DNA of 64,000 nt. It comes from Elusimicrobiota bacterium. GTDB lineage: Bacteria; Elusimicrobiota; Elusimicrobia; F11. This document shows positions 48,889-58,058 of this stretch, one piece after another (positions within the stretch are counted from its first letter, which is position 1; each line of letters begins with the position of its first letter). Both the position numbers and the translations under genes were made by a program. The stretch covers positions 1-64,000 of the forward strand of contig JAJVIP010000011.1 of the NCBI GenBank assembly GCA_022072025.1, given 5' to 3'. The notes beneath the pieces are model-generated. The model saw only the letters and a list, made by a program, of their open reading frames with translations. It made no database searches and was not told where the DNA came from.

Positions 48889-50360
48889 ATGAATCTGTCT
48901 TTCAAAAGCCCGACAACTTTCATTGTGCCAGCGAAAAATAAAATGAGATAAATCGGCTCAACCGTCAATGCGTAGCGTCCATCAACGCCACCTCCCATGC
49001 TGCTCATAAGTAAATGTAAAAATTCGACTGCAATTAGTGTAAGTGCAATAGGCCGGGCCCGAGAATTAAACATCAACATCAATGATGACAAAAATCCGGC
49101 TAATGGTAGCCAGGCTCCGGTGAGGACAAGTGGCCAGAGAAGTGTGGAAATAATGTCGCCGTATTCATAAGGATATACGGTCGTTGTTTTAATACGCGCT
49201 AAATCCCTTCCTAATTTTTCGGGATGAATTCGTAGCATTGTGCGCGCTTCTGGAATATCCGTGGTTTCTTTCCAAAATATTTGAATTCCTCTAAACCAAA
49301 AAATGTCTTTAGGGAGCAGATTTGTGGGCCTACGTGAAGCATAAGTTAAATAACCCCATAAATCTTCAAAGCGACCTTTCACAAAAAGGATAGGTTTTTG
49401 ACGGATAGCCAAAATAGCAAGATTCTTAAAAAGCTGATCTCCCTGCGCCTGATAGATTTTCGTTTTTTTTAGGTTTATTACCGGACCGTCTTGATTCCCC
49501 AAGGTCCAGGCATGGTCATGACGAATCACAGCGCGATTCTTCTCATATATAGGCAGAAGTGTTTCCCTGATATCATCCGATATTTCCTGAGCATCCAAAT
49601 TCAATAAATATCCGCTAGAACTGAAAAGCACCTCCCCTGATTGCCCGGTAAGGCTAAAGGATCCCCGAAATGAATAGTTGATCATAGCCCAAGCCAACAA
49701 TGGAATCAGGAGCGTTACGATGAATATAAAGACTGAGAGCATACGCCGCTGTATCGGAGTCCACACAAAAGATAACAATAGCGCTGAACCCAGCGCGTAT
49801 CCGGATGGGCGTACCAAGATTGATAAGAAACAAAAAATTCCTGTCCATGCAAACCATTTCCAACCTTTTCTCACCGCGAATAGGAAGGTAAGAATGGAGA
49901 GGAGAAAAAAGAAAGCAAACAAATTGTCGGACATGATGGTATGTGCGTACATCATTGGACGTGGCAAAACGGGTGTGATAACAGCGATTAGGACAGCGAT
50001 CCATAATGATCTATGAATGAAGAAGAAAAGAATTCCAGCTATGATTCCAGTGAGGAATAAGAGGACAACCTGAATAATTATCACACCAAAAAAGCTTTTT
50101 GTGAAAGTGAGAATTAAATAAAGAAAAAGCGGATATCCCGGTGTTCGTATCTCAGATAATGAAAATTGGAAACGATAAACAAGTGAGACGGCTGGATGGA
50201 AATAACCTCCTGAGTCAGGCTGAAAAAAAGGGGCAGGAAAAATAAAAAACAAATTAAAGTGTGCACAGAGGACTATGGTATAAGCCAGACTAAATAAAAG
50301 GATTACTACACGATTATTGATTAGGTATTTTCGATCTATCTTGAGGGATAAATTTTCCAT
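48885..50360 (-). CDS. GT39-like polytopic membrane protein
   Basis: A 491-residue protein with 10-11 helices; its N-terminal loop has FQPDSGGYFHPAVSLVY and RTPGYPLFLYLIL, the Asp-containing first loop and TPGYP of the PMT/ArnT-like GT-C group. HTIMSDNLFAFFFLLS follows, where a second conserved Asp lies. The soluble C-terminal part is short. It would transfer a polyprenyl-linked sugar on the periplasmic side. Transcribed against the polysaccharide operon, its end overlaps the second broken methyltransferase by 4 bp. The strand switch, AT-richness and neighbouring pseudogenes mark this as a later addition. Confidence 0.78.
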   Translation of the reverse strand: MENLSLKIDRKYLINNRVVILLFSLAYTIVLCAHFNLFFIFPAPFFQPDSGGYFHPAVSLVYRFQFSLSEIRTPGYPLFLYLILTFTKSFFGVIIIQVVLLFLTGIIAGILFFFIHRSLWIAVLIAVITPVLPRPMMYAHTIMSDNLFAFFFLLSILTFLFAVRKGWKWFAWTGIFCFLSILVRPSGYALGSALLLSFVWTPIQRRMLSVFIFIVTLLIPLLAWAMINYSFRGSFSLTGQSGEVLFSSSGYLLNLDAQEISDDIRETLLPIYEKNRAVIRHDHAWTLGNQDGPVINLKKTKIYQAQGDQLFKNLAILAIRQKPILFVKGRFEDLWGYLTYASRRPTNLLPKDIFWFRGIQIFWKETTDIPEARTMLRIHPEKLGRDLARIKTTTVYPYEYGDIISTLLWPLVLTGAWLPLAGFLSSLMLMFNSRARPIALTLIAVEFLHLLMSSMGGGVDGRYALTVEPIYLILFFAGTMKVVGLLKDRFI

Positions 50361-50446
50361 GCATACGAATTTAACTATTTAACCATTTGAAAGACACCTC
50401 TAAGGTTACATTCTAAGACTGCTTGACGCGCTTGAACAAGTATTAC

Positions 50447-50514
50447 GCACAAGTTGACCATTTACTATGCACAACTTGGCCATCAACCCCTCCATTCAGA
50501 ACAACTTGGGAAGC
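50447..50514. repeat. Three tandem near-repeats upstream of the oxidase cluster
   Basis: GCACAAGTTGACCAT (50447), GCACAACTTGGCCAT (50469) and GAACAACTTGGGAAG (50499) are spaced 22 and 30 bp apart, that is about two and three helical turns. They could be binding sites for a regulator of the cluster or the end of a lost insertion element. The rest of 50361-50617 shows no gene. Confidence 0.45.
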
Positions 50515-50617
50515 ATGGACATAGCGAATTCAAAAGGCGAATTTTGTTGACCGGCTAACGTTAGATTGATATTTTCCGGGCCCGACCTAGCCTTGACTTA
50601 ATTCCAGGAGGACGTAC

Positions 50618-51391
50618 ATGAAGTTCAATCGAAGTTATCTGTTGGTTTCACTTTTTTTTGTTTTGAATGCCTGTAAAGGCAGCAACCAGACCTCCACCCC
50701 CGCAGAACAACCCGCTCAGTCCACCTCGCAAAGCCCCGTGGATACCGCAACCGCCGGCAACATCACCGGCGTGGTGAAATTCGCTGGAACCAAACCCAAA
50801 ATGCAAAAAATTTCTATGGGCGCCGACGCGACCTGCAAAATGGCCCATGCCACAGACGTCTACTCCGAAGAAGTGGTGGTCAACCCGAACAACACGCTGA
50901 AATATGTTTATGTGTACGTAAAAAGCGGTTTGGGTGCGCTTAAATTCCCGGCTCCAGCAGAACCCGTGGTTCTTGACCAATTGGGATGCCTTTACGCTCC
51001 CCATGTCGTCGCGATTCAAGTGGGACAAAAATTAAAAATTAGAAATTCCGATGGCGTACTTCACAATGTGAATGCCCGCCCCGTTAAAAATCAGGGCTTC
51101 AACTTGGGCCAACCCGTTAAGGGGATGGAAACCGACAAATCCTTCACTGTCCCGGAAGTCATGATTCCCGTGAAATGCGACGTTCACCCCTGGATGCATG
51201 GTTGGATTGGCGTTCAAGACCATCCCTATGCCTCCGTCACCAACGACGGTGGCGCGTTCTCCCTCAACAATTTGCCTCCAGGCGATTATGAAATTGAAGC
51301 CTGGCATGAAAAATACGGCACCGCCACACAAAAGGTGACGGTGGGCGCCAAGGAATCCAAAACCATCGAATTCACGTTCAAAGGGGCCTAA
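50618..51391 (+). CDS. Cupredoxin-like copper lipoprotein
   Basis: The 257-residue protein has a lipobox VLNAC (Cys19), a Ser/Pro/Gln-rich linker, and a cupredoxin-like domain (about 50-200). Candidate copper ligands are the His of DGVLHNVNARP and the block VKCDVHPWMHGWIG (Cys, His, Met/His), the usual spacing of a type-1 site. A C-terminal carboxypeptidase-regulatory-like beta domain follows (about 205-257; GGAFSLNNLPPGDYEIEAWHEKYG). By position just before coxB it may deliver electrons or copper to the oxidase; this is an inference. AGGAGG lies 8 bp upstream. Confidence 0.82.
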   Translation: MKFNRSYLLVSLFFVLNACKGSNQTSTPAEQPAQSTSQSPVDTATAGNITGVVKFAGTKPKMQKISMGADATCKMAHATDVYSEEVVVNPNNTLKYVYVYVKSGLGALKFPAPAEPVVLDQLGCLYAPHVVAIQVGQKLKIRNSDGVLHNVNARPVKNQGFNLGQPVKGMETDKSFTVPEVMIPVKCDVHPWMHGWIGVQDHPYASVTNDGGAFSLNNLPPGDYEIEAWHEKYGTATQKVTVGAKESKTIEFTFKGA

Positions 51392-51396
51392 GACTT

Positions 51397-52158
51397 TTGA
51401 TCGACCCGTCCAATTATACCGTCGGGCTGCCCATTGCGGCCTCCACCTATGCGTCCAAGGTGGATTTGTCCCTCAATATCCTGCAATGGGGCATGGTGGC
51501 CATCTTTGTTATTTGGGGCATTTTCTTCACTTATTGTCTGGTGAGGTTTCGCTCCCGTAACAACCCCAGCGCCTCCTATGCTGCGGCCAACAAAGGAGGC
51601 GCCCTTTCGTTTCTTCCTGATGTGATGGTCCTCGGGTTTGAAATTTGGCTCATTTTCTTTTTGGGGTTGCCCATTTGGGCTGAAATTAAAGAAACGTTCC
51701 CCACGGCCATGGAATCCAATGTGGTGGAATTGGTGGCTGAGCAATATGCCTGGGGTTTTCAATATTCTGGAGACGACGGCCTTTTCGCCAAGCGTGATCC
51801 CAAACAGATCAGTTCAGGAAATACCATCGGTCTCGACGCCAATGACCCGAATGGGAAAGATGATTATGTTTCGATCAATGAGCTTCATGTCCCTCTGGGG
51901 AAACCGACCCTTTTATACATGTCCTCCAAAGATGTGATCCACAGCTTTTTTGTTCCGGAATTCCGCGTGAAACAAGATGTGGTGCCTGGCATGCGCGTTC
52001 CGCTCTGGTTTGAACCCACAAAAACGGGCCGTTTTGAAATAGGATGCGCGCAATTGTGCGGTCTGGGCCATTACCGGATGCGGGGCGAAGTGGTGGTCCA
52101 CACGCCGGAAGAATTTGAGGTTTGGAAGCAAGAGAAAATGAAGGAGAAGGAAATTTAA
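51397..52158 (+). CDS. coxB: Cytochrome c oxidase subunit II (CuA)
   Basis: The 253-residue protein has two N-terminal helices (about 25-50 and 72-92) and a cupredoxin domain with the full CuA site: DVIHSFFVPEF (His), then GCAQLCGLGHYRM (Cys, Glu/Gln position, Cys, His, Met). EQYAWGFQY carries the aromatic patch for electron entry. No fused cytochrome c is present, so the donor must be a separate protein. Start is a TTG at 51397, the only codon that gives the usual N-terminus; it has a weak ribosome site and follows the lipoprotein stop by 5 bp. Confidence 0.93.
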   Translation: MIDPSNYTVGLPIAASTYASKVDLSLNILQWGMVAIFVIWGIFFTYCLVRFRSRNNPSASYAAANKGGALSFLPDVMVLGFEIWLIFFLGLPIWAEIKETFPTAMESNVVELVAEQYAWGFQYSGDDGLFAKRDPKQISSGNTIGLDANDPNGKDDYVSINELHVPLGKPTLLYMSSKDVIHSFFVPEFRVKQDVVPGMRVPLWFEPTKTGRFEIGCAQLCGLGHYRMRGEVVVHTPEEFEVWKQEKMKEKEI

Positions 52159-52168
52159 CCCCTCCCGA

Positions 52169-52194
52169 CCTCCCCATTGTGAGACATGGGGAGG
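52169..52194. other. Intra-operon hairpin between coxB and coxA
   Basis: A perfect 9-bp stem, CCTCCCCAT-TGTGAGAC-ATGGGGAGG, starts 11 bp after the coxB stop without a U-tract. It more likely affects mRNA processing or relative expression of subunits than termination. Confidence 0.75.
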
Positions 52195-52225
52195 AGTCCA
52201 CTTCGGCTGAGGACAAGCTACCGCT

Positions 52226-53950
52226 ATGACATCAAAACATCAAACACACGAATCCGGATTTGTCCGGAAATATATTTTTTCGCTTGATCACAAGGTGATC
52301 GGGCTCCAATATATGTTCACGGCTCTGACCTTTTTGCTCTTGGGGTTTGGGTTTGTGCTCTTGATGAGATGGCAATTGGCCTATCCGGGAAAAGCCATAC
52401 CCCTCATTGGAGGATGGCTCAGCGACACGCTGGCCCCCGGTGGCGTCATGTTGCCTGAATTTTATAATCAGCTCGGTGCGATGCATGGCACCATCATGGT
52501 GTTTTTGGGAATTGTGCCTTTGGGCGTGGGGTTCTACGGCAATTACTTTCTTCCTCTCCAAATTGGCGCGGGGGACATGGCCTTCCCCAAACTGAACATG
52601 ATGAGTTATTGGACCTACTTCGTAGGCGGAATTTTGATGTTGTCCAGTTTCTGGTTACCGGGCGGAGCCGCTCAATCGGGTTGGACGTCTTACCCGCCGC
52701 TCTCAGTCATCGCGCCCAGTGGGCAAACCATGTGGCTTCTCTCCATGACATTCATCATCACCTCATCGCTTTTTGGAAGCATCAATTTCATTGTGACCAC
52801 CATCAACATGCGTGCTCCTGGTCTCACTTGGATGCGGCTGCCCATTTTTGTTTGGGGTCAGTTTGTGACGGCCATTTTACTCCTGTTCGCGTTCCCGGTT
52901 CTTCAAGCCGGCGCCATCTTGCAATTGTTGGACCGTGTGGCGGGCACCTGTTTCTATTTGCCCGCGGGCCTGGTCGTTTCTGGGACCTTGCTTGAGCGAG
53001 TGGGCGGAGGCAGCGCGCTTCTCTATCAACACCTGTTCTGGTTTTTAGCGCACCCCGAAGTGTATGTTTTGATACTCCCCGCTATCGGTATTGTGGGGGA
53101 AATCATCGCCAATAACACCCGCAAACCCCTGTTTGGATACAAAACCATTGTGGCTTCTATGATTTTCTTGGGTGTCCTCTCGTTCCTGGTTTGGGCGCAC
53201 CATATGTTTTTGAGCGGAATGAAAACCTCGCTCAGCCGTATCTTTATGGTAACCACCATGGTCATCTCCATTCCATCAGTGGCCATTTTGAGTTGCTATA
53301 TTTTCAGCCTGTGGGGCGGTTCCATTCGTTACCGGTTGCCCATGTTATTCGCCTTGGCATTCCTTCCGATGTTTGGCATTGGCGGTCTGACGGGCCTTCC
53401 CCTCGGATTTCTCCCCACCGACATTTATCTGCATGACACCTATTATGTTATCGGCCATTTCCATTATGTGGTGGTCACTGGCACCTTGGTGGCGCTGATG
53501 GGAGGGCTCTATTATTGGTTCCCGAAAATGTTTGGGCGAACGATGAACTCGTTCTGGGGCCATGTCCATTTCTGGGGCACGCTGATTTGTATGAACGGCA
53601 TTTTCTTCCCCATGTTCATTCAAGGCATGGCCGGAATGCAAAGACGGCTCTATGATCCCACCGTCCAAGCCCACAACTTATCCACTCAATTTTTGAGCCC
53701 TTTTCAATTTTTGTCGGCGATGCTTTTGCTGGTGTTCCAATTTCCGTTTATCATCAACTTGTTCGTGAGTTTGTTCAAAGGGAAAAAACCAGTCGAGAAT
53801 CCGTGGGAAGCAACCACTTTGGAATGGGCCTGCCCTTCACCACCTCCCCATGGGAACTTCACCTCGCTTCCCAAAGTTTATCGGGGCCCTTACGAATACA
53901 GTGTTCCGGGACAAAAGCTGGATTTCATTCCGCAAAACAAGGAAAGCTAA
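52226..53950 (+). CDS. coxA: Cytochrome c oxidase subunit I
   Basis: A 574-residue heme-copper oxidase catalytic subunit with 12 helices. The low-spin heme ligand is seen in GAMHGTIMVFLG; HPEVYVLILPAIG has the CuB His cross-linked to Tyr; WAHHMFLSGM carries the two further CuB His; and YYVIGHFHYVVVTG holds the heme a3 and low-spin heme His. The Tyr in HPEVY marks an A-type oxidase. It reduces oxygen to water and pumps protons in the inner membrane. Length is slightly above the usual 530-550, owing to the C-terminal tail after residue 520. Confidence 0.96.
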   Translation: MTSKHQTHESGFVRKYIFSLDHKVIGLQYMFTALTFLLLGFGFVLLMRWQLAYPGKAIPLIGGWLSDTLAPGGVMLPEFYNQLGAMHGTIMVFLGIVPLGVGFYGNYFLPLQIGAGDMAFPKLNMMSYWTYFVGGILMLSSFWLPGGAAQSGWTSYPPLSVIAPSGQTMWLLSMTFIITSSLFGSINFIVTTINMRAPGLTWMRLPIFVWGQFVTAILLLFAFPVLQAGAILQLLDRVAGTCFYLPAGLVVSGTLLERVGGGSALLYQHLFWFLAHPEVYVLILPAIGIVGEIIANNTRKPLFGYKTIVASMIFLGVLSFLVWAHHMFLSGMKTSLSRIFMVTTMVISIPSVAILSCYIFSLWGGSIRYRLPMLFALAFLPMFGIGGLTGLPLGFLPTDIYLHDTYYVIGHFHYVVVTGTLVALMGGLYYWFPKMFGRTMNSFWGHVHFWGTLICMNGIFFPMFIQGMAGMQRRLYDPTVQAHNLSTQFLSPFQFLSAMLLLVFQFPFIINLFVSLFKGKKPVENPWEATTLEWACPSPPPHGNFTSLPKVYRGPYEYSVPGQKLDFIPQNKES

Positions 53951-53953
53951 GCC

Positions 53954-54535
53954 ATGTCGAGTTCAGCCATCGAATACAACTCCACCGGAATCCCCCATGG
54001 GAAATTGGGCATGTGGGTCTTTTTGGCGTCTGAAATAATGTTGTTCGGCGCCTTCATCAGCGCTTACATCGTTCTTCGCATCGGAAGTCCCAATTTCGGC
54101 GTTCCTCCCGAATCGGTGATGGGCCGGCCCTTGGCCACTCTGAACACCTTCGTGCTCATCACGAGCAGCGCAACCATGGTGTTGGCTCTGGCCGCCATTC
54201 AACGAGACAACATCAAACAATTCACCTGGTTTATGGTCCTCACTTCCGTTTTGGGACTGACTTTTTTGGGTATCAAAGCTTTTGAATACCAACATAAAAT
54301 TCATGAAGGGCTCACCCTCTCCAGCGGACTCTTCGGGTCCTTCTATTACACACTCACGGGGCTCCATGCTCTGCACATGATTGGAGGCTTGGTGTTCAAC
54401 ACCTATGTTTTGATTCAAGGGCTTCGCGGGGTCTTCAACAGTCACCACCACGAACGGGTGGAATATGCGGGACTTTACTGGCATTTCGTCGACCTCGTGT
54501 GGGTTATTCTATTCCCGGTCTTTTATCTGGTTTGA
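53954..54535 (+). CDS. coxC: Cytochrome c oxidase subunit III
   Basis: The 193-residue protein shows the subunit III pattern: GKLGMWVFLASEIMLFGAFISAYIV at the start (with the Glu of helix 1), FGSFYYTLTGLHALHMIGGLVF and EYAGLYWHFVDLVWVILFPVFYLV at the end. It has five helices and lacks the first two of the mitochondrial form, as in caa3-type enzymes. It stabilises subunit I. Start is 3 bp after the coxA stop. Confidence 0.95.
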   Translation: MSSSAIEYNSTGIPHGKLGMWVFLASEIMLFGAFISAYIVLRIGSPNFGVPPESVMGRPLATLNTFVLITSSATMVLALAAIQRDNIKQFTWFMVLTSVLGLTFLGIKAFEYQHKIHEGLTLSSGLFGSFYYTLTGLHALHMIGGLVFNTYVLIQGLRGVFNSHHHERVEYAGLYWHFVDLVWVILFPVFYLV

Positions 54536-54564
54536 AAAATGCAGAGGAGATTAAATTACCAACC

Positions 54565-54855
54565 ATGACAGATCAAGCGACCTCACATTCTTCTGTTAAA
54601 TCATATCTGCTGGTGTTCTTGGGGCTGGCCATTCTCACGGGCTGCACGGTTCTATTGTCCTATGCGGGATTGCCCCACAGCACCGCGGTTGCCTTGGCCG
54701 CTTTGATCGCTTTGTTTAAATGTGCGCTCATTGCCACTTTCTTTATGCATCTTCGGTTTGAACAGAAAGGGTTTGTCTATATGATTTTGGTGGCGCTCTT
54801 TTTCGTTGGTGTTCTCATAGCGTCCTTGATTAAAGATATCGGGGTTTTGTCTTAA
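54565..54855 (+). CDS. coxD: Cytochrome c oxidase subunit IV (caa3-type)
   Basis: A 96-residue protein with three helices and the COX4-pro pattern, LVFLGLAILTGCTVLLSYAG and ALIATFFMHLRFEQKGFVYMI. This is the small fourth subunit of bacterial aa3/caa3 oxidases. The ATG at 54565 fits the family start and AGAGGAG lies upstream (long spacing); the frame is open from 54499 within coxC. After it lies a family A palindrome. Confidence 0.9.
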   Translation: MTDQATSHSSVKSYLLVFLGLAILTGCTVLLSYAGLPHSTAVALAALIALFKCALIATFFMHLRFEQKGFVYMILVALFFVGVLIASLIKDIGVLS

Positions 54856-54862
54856 CCCCAAT

Positions 54863-55044
54863 GCGGTTTAGTTAAGGGGATTACCGTCCATAATCTTGGC
54901 CATTTTGATGTCAGAAGAAGTCGTCGCCCCGGCATGCCGTTTGGCCGGGGCCCAGGTGTAGCCTCGGTCAAAACCTGGATCCCGGCCAAGAAGCGTGCCG
55001 GGATGACGACCAATCGTCGACGAAGGATCTCTTATCTAAACCGC
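54863..55044. repeat. Palindromic repeat family A, copy 5, with outer inverted flanks
   Basis: The core 54922-55010 has arms CGTCGCCCCGGCATGC...GGCCGGGGCCCAGG and CCTGGATCCCGGCC...GTGCCGGGATGACG. Its outer ends, GCGGTTTAGTTAAG (54863-54876) and CTTATCTAAACCGC (55031-55044), are inverted copies with one mismatch. The whole 182-bp unit splits coxD from the small membrane protein gene. No gene lies in 54856-55158. Confidence 0.88.
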
Positions 55045-55158
55045 TTTGGTCTTAACCCACATATTTGGGAGAGAAATCCCAAGCAAATACCTCGTAGTGG
55101 AACCTGTCTCGCGGACAGACACAGCGAGAAGTTAACTTGTAACAACCAGGTCTATTTT

Positions 55159-55362
55159 ATGCAGCTACTTATCGCCGCTCTCATTTTATTAATCCCCAAC
55201 CTCTCCTATGCCTGCACGGTTTGTTTTGGTGGCGCGGATGGGAATTTGATCCGCGGATTTACCTGGGGCGTGGCTCTGTTGGGGTCACTCCCATTTTTGC
55301 TGATGATTGGGCTTGTCACCCTCATTGTTAAATCCACCAAAAACCGCAAACACCCTGAATAA
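55159..55362 (+). CDS. Small CxxC membrane protein of the oxidase cluster
   Basis: A 67-residue protein with a signal-like helix, then ACTVCFGGADGNLIRGFTWG, in which the Cys-x-x-Cys faces the periplasm, and a second helix followed by a Lys/Arg-rich tail. Short proteins with this CTVCFG pattern sit in cox gene clusters of several phyla, probably in oxidase assembly or copper handling; no activity is known to me. Its TAA is directly followed by the ATG of ctaA-ctaB (TAAATG), so the two are co-translated. The start ATG at 55159 lies 149 bp after the palindromic core. Confidence 0.78.
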   Translation: MQLLIAALILLIPNLSYACTVCFGGADGNLIRGFTWGVALLGSLPFLLMIGLVTLIVKSTKNRKHPE

Positions 55363-57111
55363 ATGAAAGAAAATAAGGCTCTTCATTATTTAGCGATTGC
55401 CTTGGCCTTCTCCACGCTTTTCCTCATTTTTGCCGGAGGACTGGTGAACTCCATGGGGGCGGGTCTCTCCGTTCCTGATTGGCCCTTGTCGTACGGACAA
55501 ATTATGCCGCCCATGGTGGGGGGCGTTTTCTATGAGCATGGCCATCGCATGATTGCCACAGGAGTGGGGTTCCTCACCGTTCTTTTTGCTTCGTTCGTAT
55601 CATTCACAGAAGATCGCGCTTGGATAAAAAAAGCCGCCTGGATAGCCGTGGGCCTTGTCATTCTTCAAGGAGTCTTGGGCGGTTTAACAGTCCTTTTTTT
55701 GCTTCCTCCGCCTATTTCGATTGCGCACGCCACTCTCGCTCAAACATTCTTTTGCCTGACCATTGGCCTGGCGATTTGGACCTCCCCTTTTTGGCGAAAA
55801 ACATCCCTTGTTCGACAAGAGAATTCCGAGTCCATCCCGCTGCACCGTTTGGGGATGGCCTTGCTCGCCACCTGTTTTATTCAACTGATCTTGGGCGCCA
55901 CCTTACGGCATACCGGACGAGCGTTGGCCTTCCATATTCTCGGGGCTTTCACAGTGGCCATATTTGCTTGTTGGTTTGTTTGGAGAGTATGGAGAAATTA
56001 CGGCGAGTTTGGTGCTTTAAGACGAGTGGCCGCTTTACTTCTGGTCGTCTTGATTTCGCAGTTGGGATTGGGCGTCGCCACTTATTTCCTCTTGAGGCAC
56101 AGGTTTGACGTGATTCCCCCTCCCTTTCCCGCGATCCTGACCATAACGGCGCATGTGGCGATCGGCGCCCTCCTCCTCGGACTTTCGATGCTGGCGATTC
56201 TCTTGGCCTATCGAACCAAACCCGCTCATTTACCCTCGTTGATGACCACCCTCAAAGATTATTTCACGTTGACCAAACCCGGTATCGGTTTCATGGCCGG
56301 TTTTACGGCGCTCGCGGGGTTCATTCTCGGAAGCCCTGGCGAGGTCAATTTTCTTCGTTTGATTCATACCTGCTTGGGCACATTGTTGGCGGCGGCCGGA
56401 GCCGGGTGCCTTAACATGCTCATTGAAAAAGATATCGACGCTCAAATGGCCCGCACCCAATCTCGCCCATTGCCCTCAGGCCGGCTCAAATCTGGAGAAG
56501 TTTTTTTCATTGGGCTTCTATTCTCCTTGTCCAGCGTGGTTTATTTAAGTTGGATGGTGAACTTCATCACGGCTTTTTTTGGAGCGCTGACCTTAAGCGT
56601 CTATCTATATTTTTATACCCCTTTAAAAAAAATATCGGGTGTTTGTGTATCCATTGGCGCGATTGCCGGAGCGCTCCCCCCCGTGATGGGTTGGACAGCC
56701 GCCACCGGGCGACTCTCCATTGAGGCTTTGGCTTTGTTTGGGATATTGTTTTTTTGGCAATTCCCCCACTTCTTATCTCTGGCCTGGCTTTATAAAGAGG
56801 ACTACGCCTCAGCCGGGCTGCACATGCTCCCCAACCCTCTTTCTGGTGATCGAGCGACGGCCTTACAAATGTTTTGGTCCAGCGCAGCTTTGATGTTGGT
56901 GAGCTTCCTGCCCACTTTCCTCGGGTTAACCGGACGTTTGTATTTTCTGATAGCGCTCTCGCTTGGAGTTGTTCTTCTTTGGTTCAGCTATGGCTTTTTA
57001 AAAGACATAGGCCGCCCGCAAGCCCGCCGCGTTTTTCTTTTTTCCCTTCTCTATATCCCTGTTCTCGTGACTTTTATGCTGATCAATACGCCAGGCAAGG
57101 GTTTGCAGTGA
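55363..57111 (+). CDS. Fused heme A synthase and heme O synthase (CtaA-CtaB)
   Basis: A 582-residue fusion. Residues 1-290 are CtaA (COX15): GGLVNSMGAGLSVPDWPLSYG, then VFYEHGHRMIATGVGFLTV and HATLAQTFFCL, with the heme-binding His residues. Residues about 300-582 are CtaB (COX10), the protoheme farnesyltransferase: DYFTLTKPGIGFMAGFTA, then NMLIEKDIDAQMARTQSRPLPSGRL with the Asp-rich prenyl-diphosphate motif D..MART..RP. The chain makes heme O from protoheme and oxidises it to heme A for the oxidase. Such fusions occur in a few lineages, with the CtaA half N-terminal here. Confidence 0.92.
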   Translation: MKENKALHYLAIALAFSTLFLIFAGGLVNSMGAGLSVPDWPLSYGQIMPPMVGGVFYEHGHRMIATGVGFLTVLFASFVSFTEDRAWIKKAAWIAVGLVILQGVLGGLTVLFLLPPPISIAHATLAQTFFCLTIGLAIWTSPFWRKTSLVRQENSESIPLHRLGMALLATCFIQLILGATLRHTGRALAFHILGAFTVAIFACWFVWRVWRNYGEFGALRRVAALLLVVLISQLGLGVATYFLLRHRFDVIPPPFPAILTITAHVAIGALLLGLSMLAILLAYRTKPAHLPSLMTTLKDYFTLTKPGIGFMAGFTALAGFILGSPGEVNFLRLIHTCLGTLLAAAGAGCLNMLIEKDIDAQMARTQSRPLPSGRLKSGEVFFIGLLFSLSSVVYLSWMVNFITAFFGALTLSVYLYFYTPLKKISGVCVSIGAIAGALPPVMGWTAATGRLSIEALALFGILFFWQFPHFLSLAWLYKEDYASAGLHMLPNPLSGDRATALQMFWSSAALMLVSFLPTFLGLTGRLYFLIALSLGVVLLWFSYGFLKDIGRPQARRVFLFSLLYIPVLVTFMLINTPGKGLQ

Positions 57112-58058
57112 AAACCGGGGTCGCTCCAGCTGTCCAAGTCGTTGATGTTAATCACTCGTACACTGTCGGAAAGAAAACACGACAGGTTCTCGACCACCTC
57201 AATATCACGGTGAAACGCGGAGAAATATTCGGCCTCTTGGGTCCCAATGGCGGCGGGAAAACAACTCTTTTCAAGATTCTTTCCACGGCGATTCCCCTGA
57301 CGAGCGGCGAAGTCAAGATATTTGATTTTGATCTAAAAACCCAAGCCCACCAAATTCGAAATAAAATGGGAGTGGTGTTTCAACACCCGAGCTTGGATAA
57401 AAAGTTAACTCTATTGGAGAATATCGAAACTCAAGGAGTCTTATACGGCCTTGGGCGAGAAGAAATCAAAAGTAGATCGAGTCAACTTCTTAAGAAATTT
57501 TCTTTGTTGGACCGGGCCCATGACTTCGTGGAACATTTATCTGGGGGGCTTCAACGTCGCGCGGAAATTGTGAAAGCCCTTCTTCATGAACCCGAGCTCT
57601 TGCTTATGGATGAACCCTCCACGGGCTTGGACCCTGGTTCCCGCCGCGATTTGTGGGATTTGTTAAATAATCTTAAAAACGAGGGAGTGACCATCCTTCT
57701 CACCACTCATCTTATGGAAGAAGCAGACAAATGCGACCGTGTGAGCATTCTCCATCATGGACGTACAATAAAGACCGGAACGCCAAACGATCTCAAAAAT
57801 AAAATTGGTGGAGACATGATTGTTGTGCATGCAGACCAATTAGATTTACTCTCCTCAAAAATTCACCAAACGTTTGGCCTCACGCCAATCCTCATTGATA
57901 ACACCCTCCGAATCGAAATGGCGGAGGGCCACAAATTTATCCCGAAACTGGTCGAGAGTTTCCCTGGCCTCATCAAGGCTGTTTCCGTTGGGAAACCAAC
58001 GCTGGAAGATGTGTTCGTGCACGAAACCGGTCAAGCGTTTGAGGATCCGCGTGCTTAA
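57108..58058 (+). CDS. ABC transporter ATP-binding protein
   Basis: The 316-residue ATPase shows Walker A GLLGPNGGGKTT (about 46-57), Q-loop VFQHPSLDKKLT, signature HLSGGLQRRAEIVKAL, Walker B LLLMDEPSTGLDP and the switch His in TTHLMEEADKC. Starts at a GTG whose last bases form the upstream TGA (4-bp overlap), so it is translationally coupled to CtaA-CtaB. With the ABC-2 permease that follows it forms an exporter; in other genomes this exporter sits in cox clusters, but its cargo is unknown. The frame is open from 56874 within CtaB. Confidence 0.9.
   Translation: MKTGVAPAVQVVDVNHSYTVGKKTRQVLDHLNITVKRGEIFGLLGPNGGGKTTLFKILSTAIPLTSGEVKIFDFDLKTQAHQIRNKMGVVFQHPSLDKKLTLLENIETQGVLYGLGREEIKSRSSQLLKKFSLLDRAHDFVEHLSGGLQRRAEIVKALLHEPELLLMDEPSTGLDPGSRRDLWDLLNNLKNEGVTILLTTHLMEEADKCDRVSILHHGRTIKTGTPNDLKNKIGGDMIVVHADQLDLLSSKIHQTFGLTPILIDNTLRIEMAEGHKFIPKLVESFPGLIKAVSVGKPTLEDVFVHETGQAFEDPRA

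Noticed and set aside
54934-55158. Coding extension upstream of the small CxxC protein
   Set aside because: The frame is open through the palindromic repeat, but its residues are translated repeat DNA (Pro/Arg/Lys-rich) and no start with a ribosome site exists; the ATG at 55159 gives a clean signal helix.
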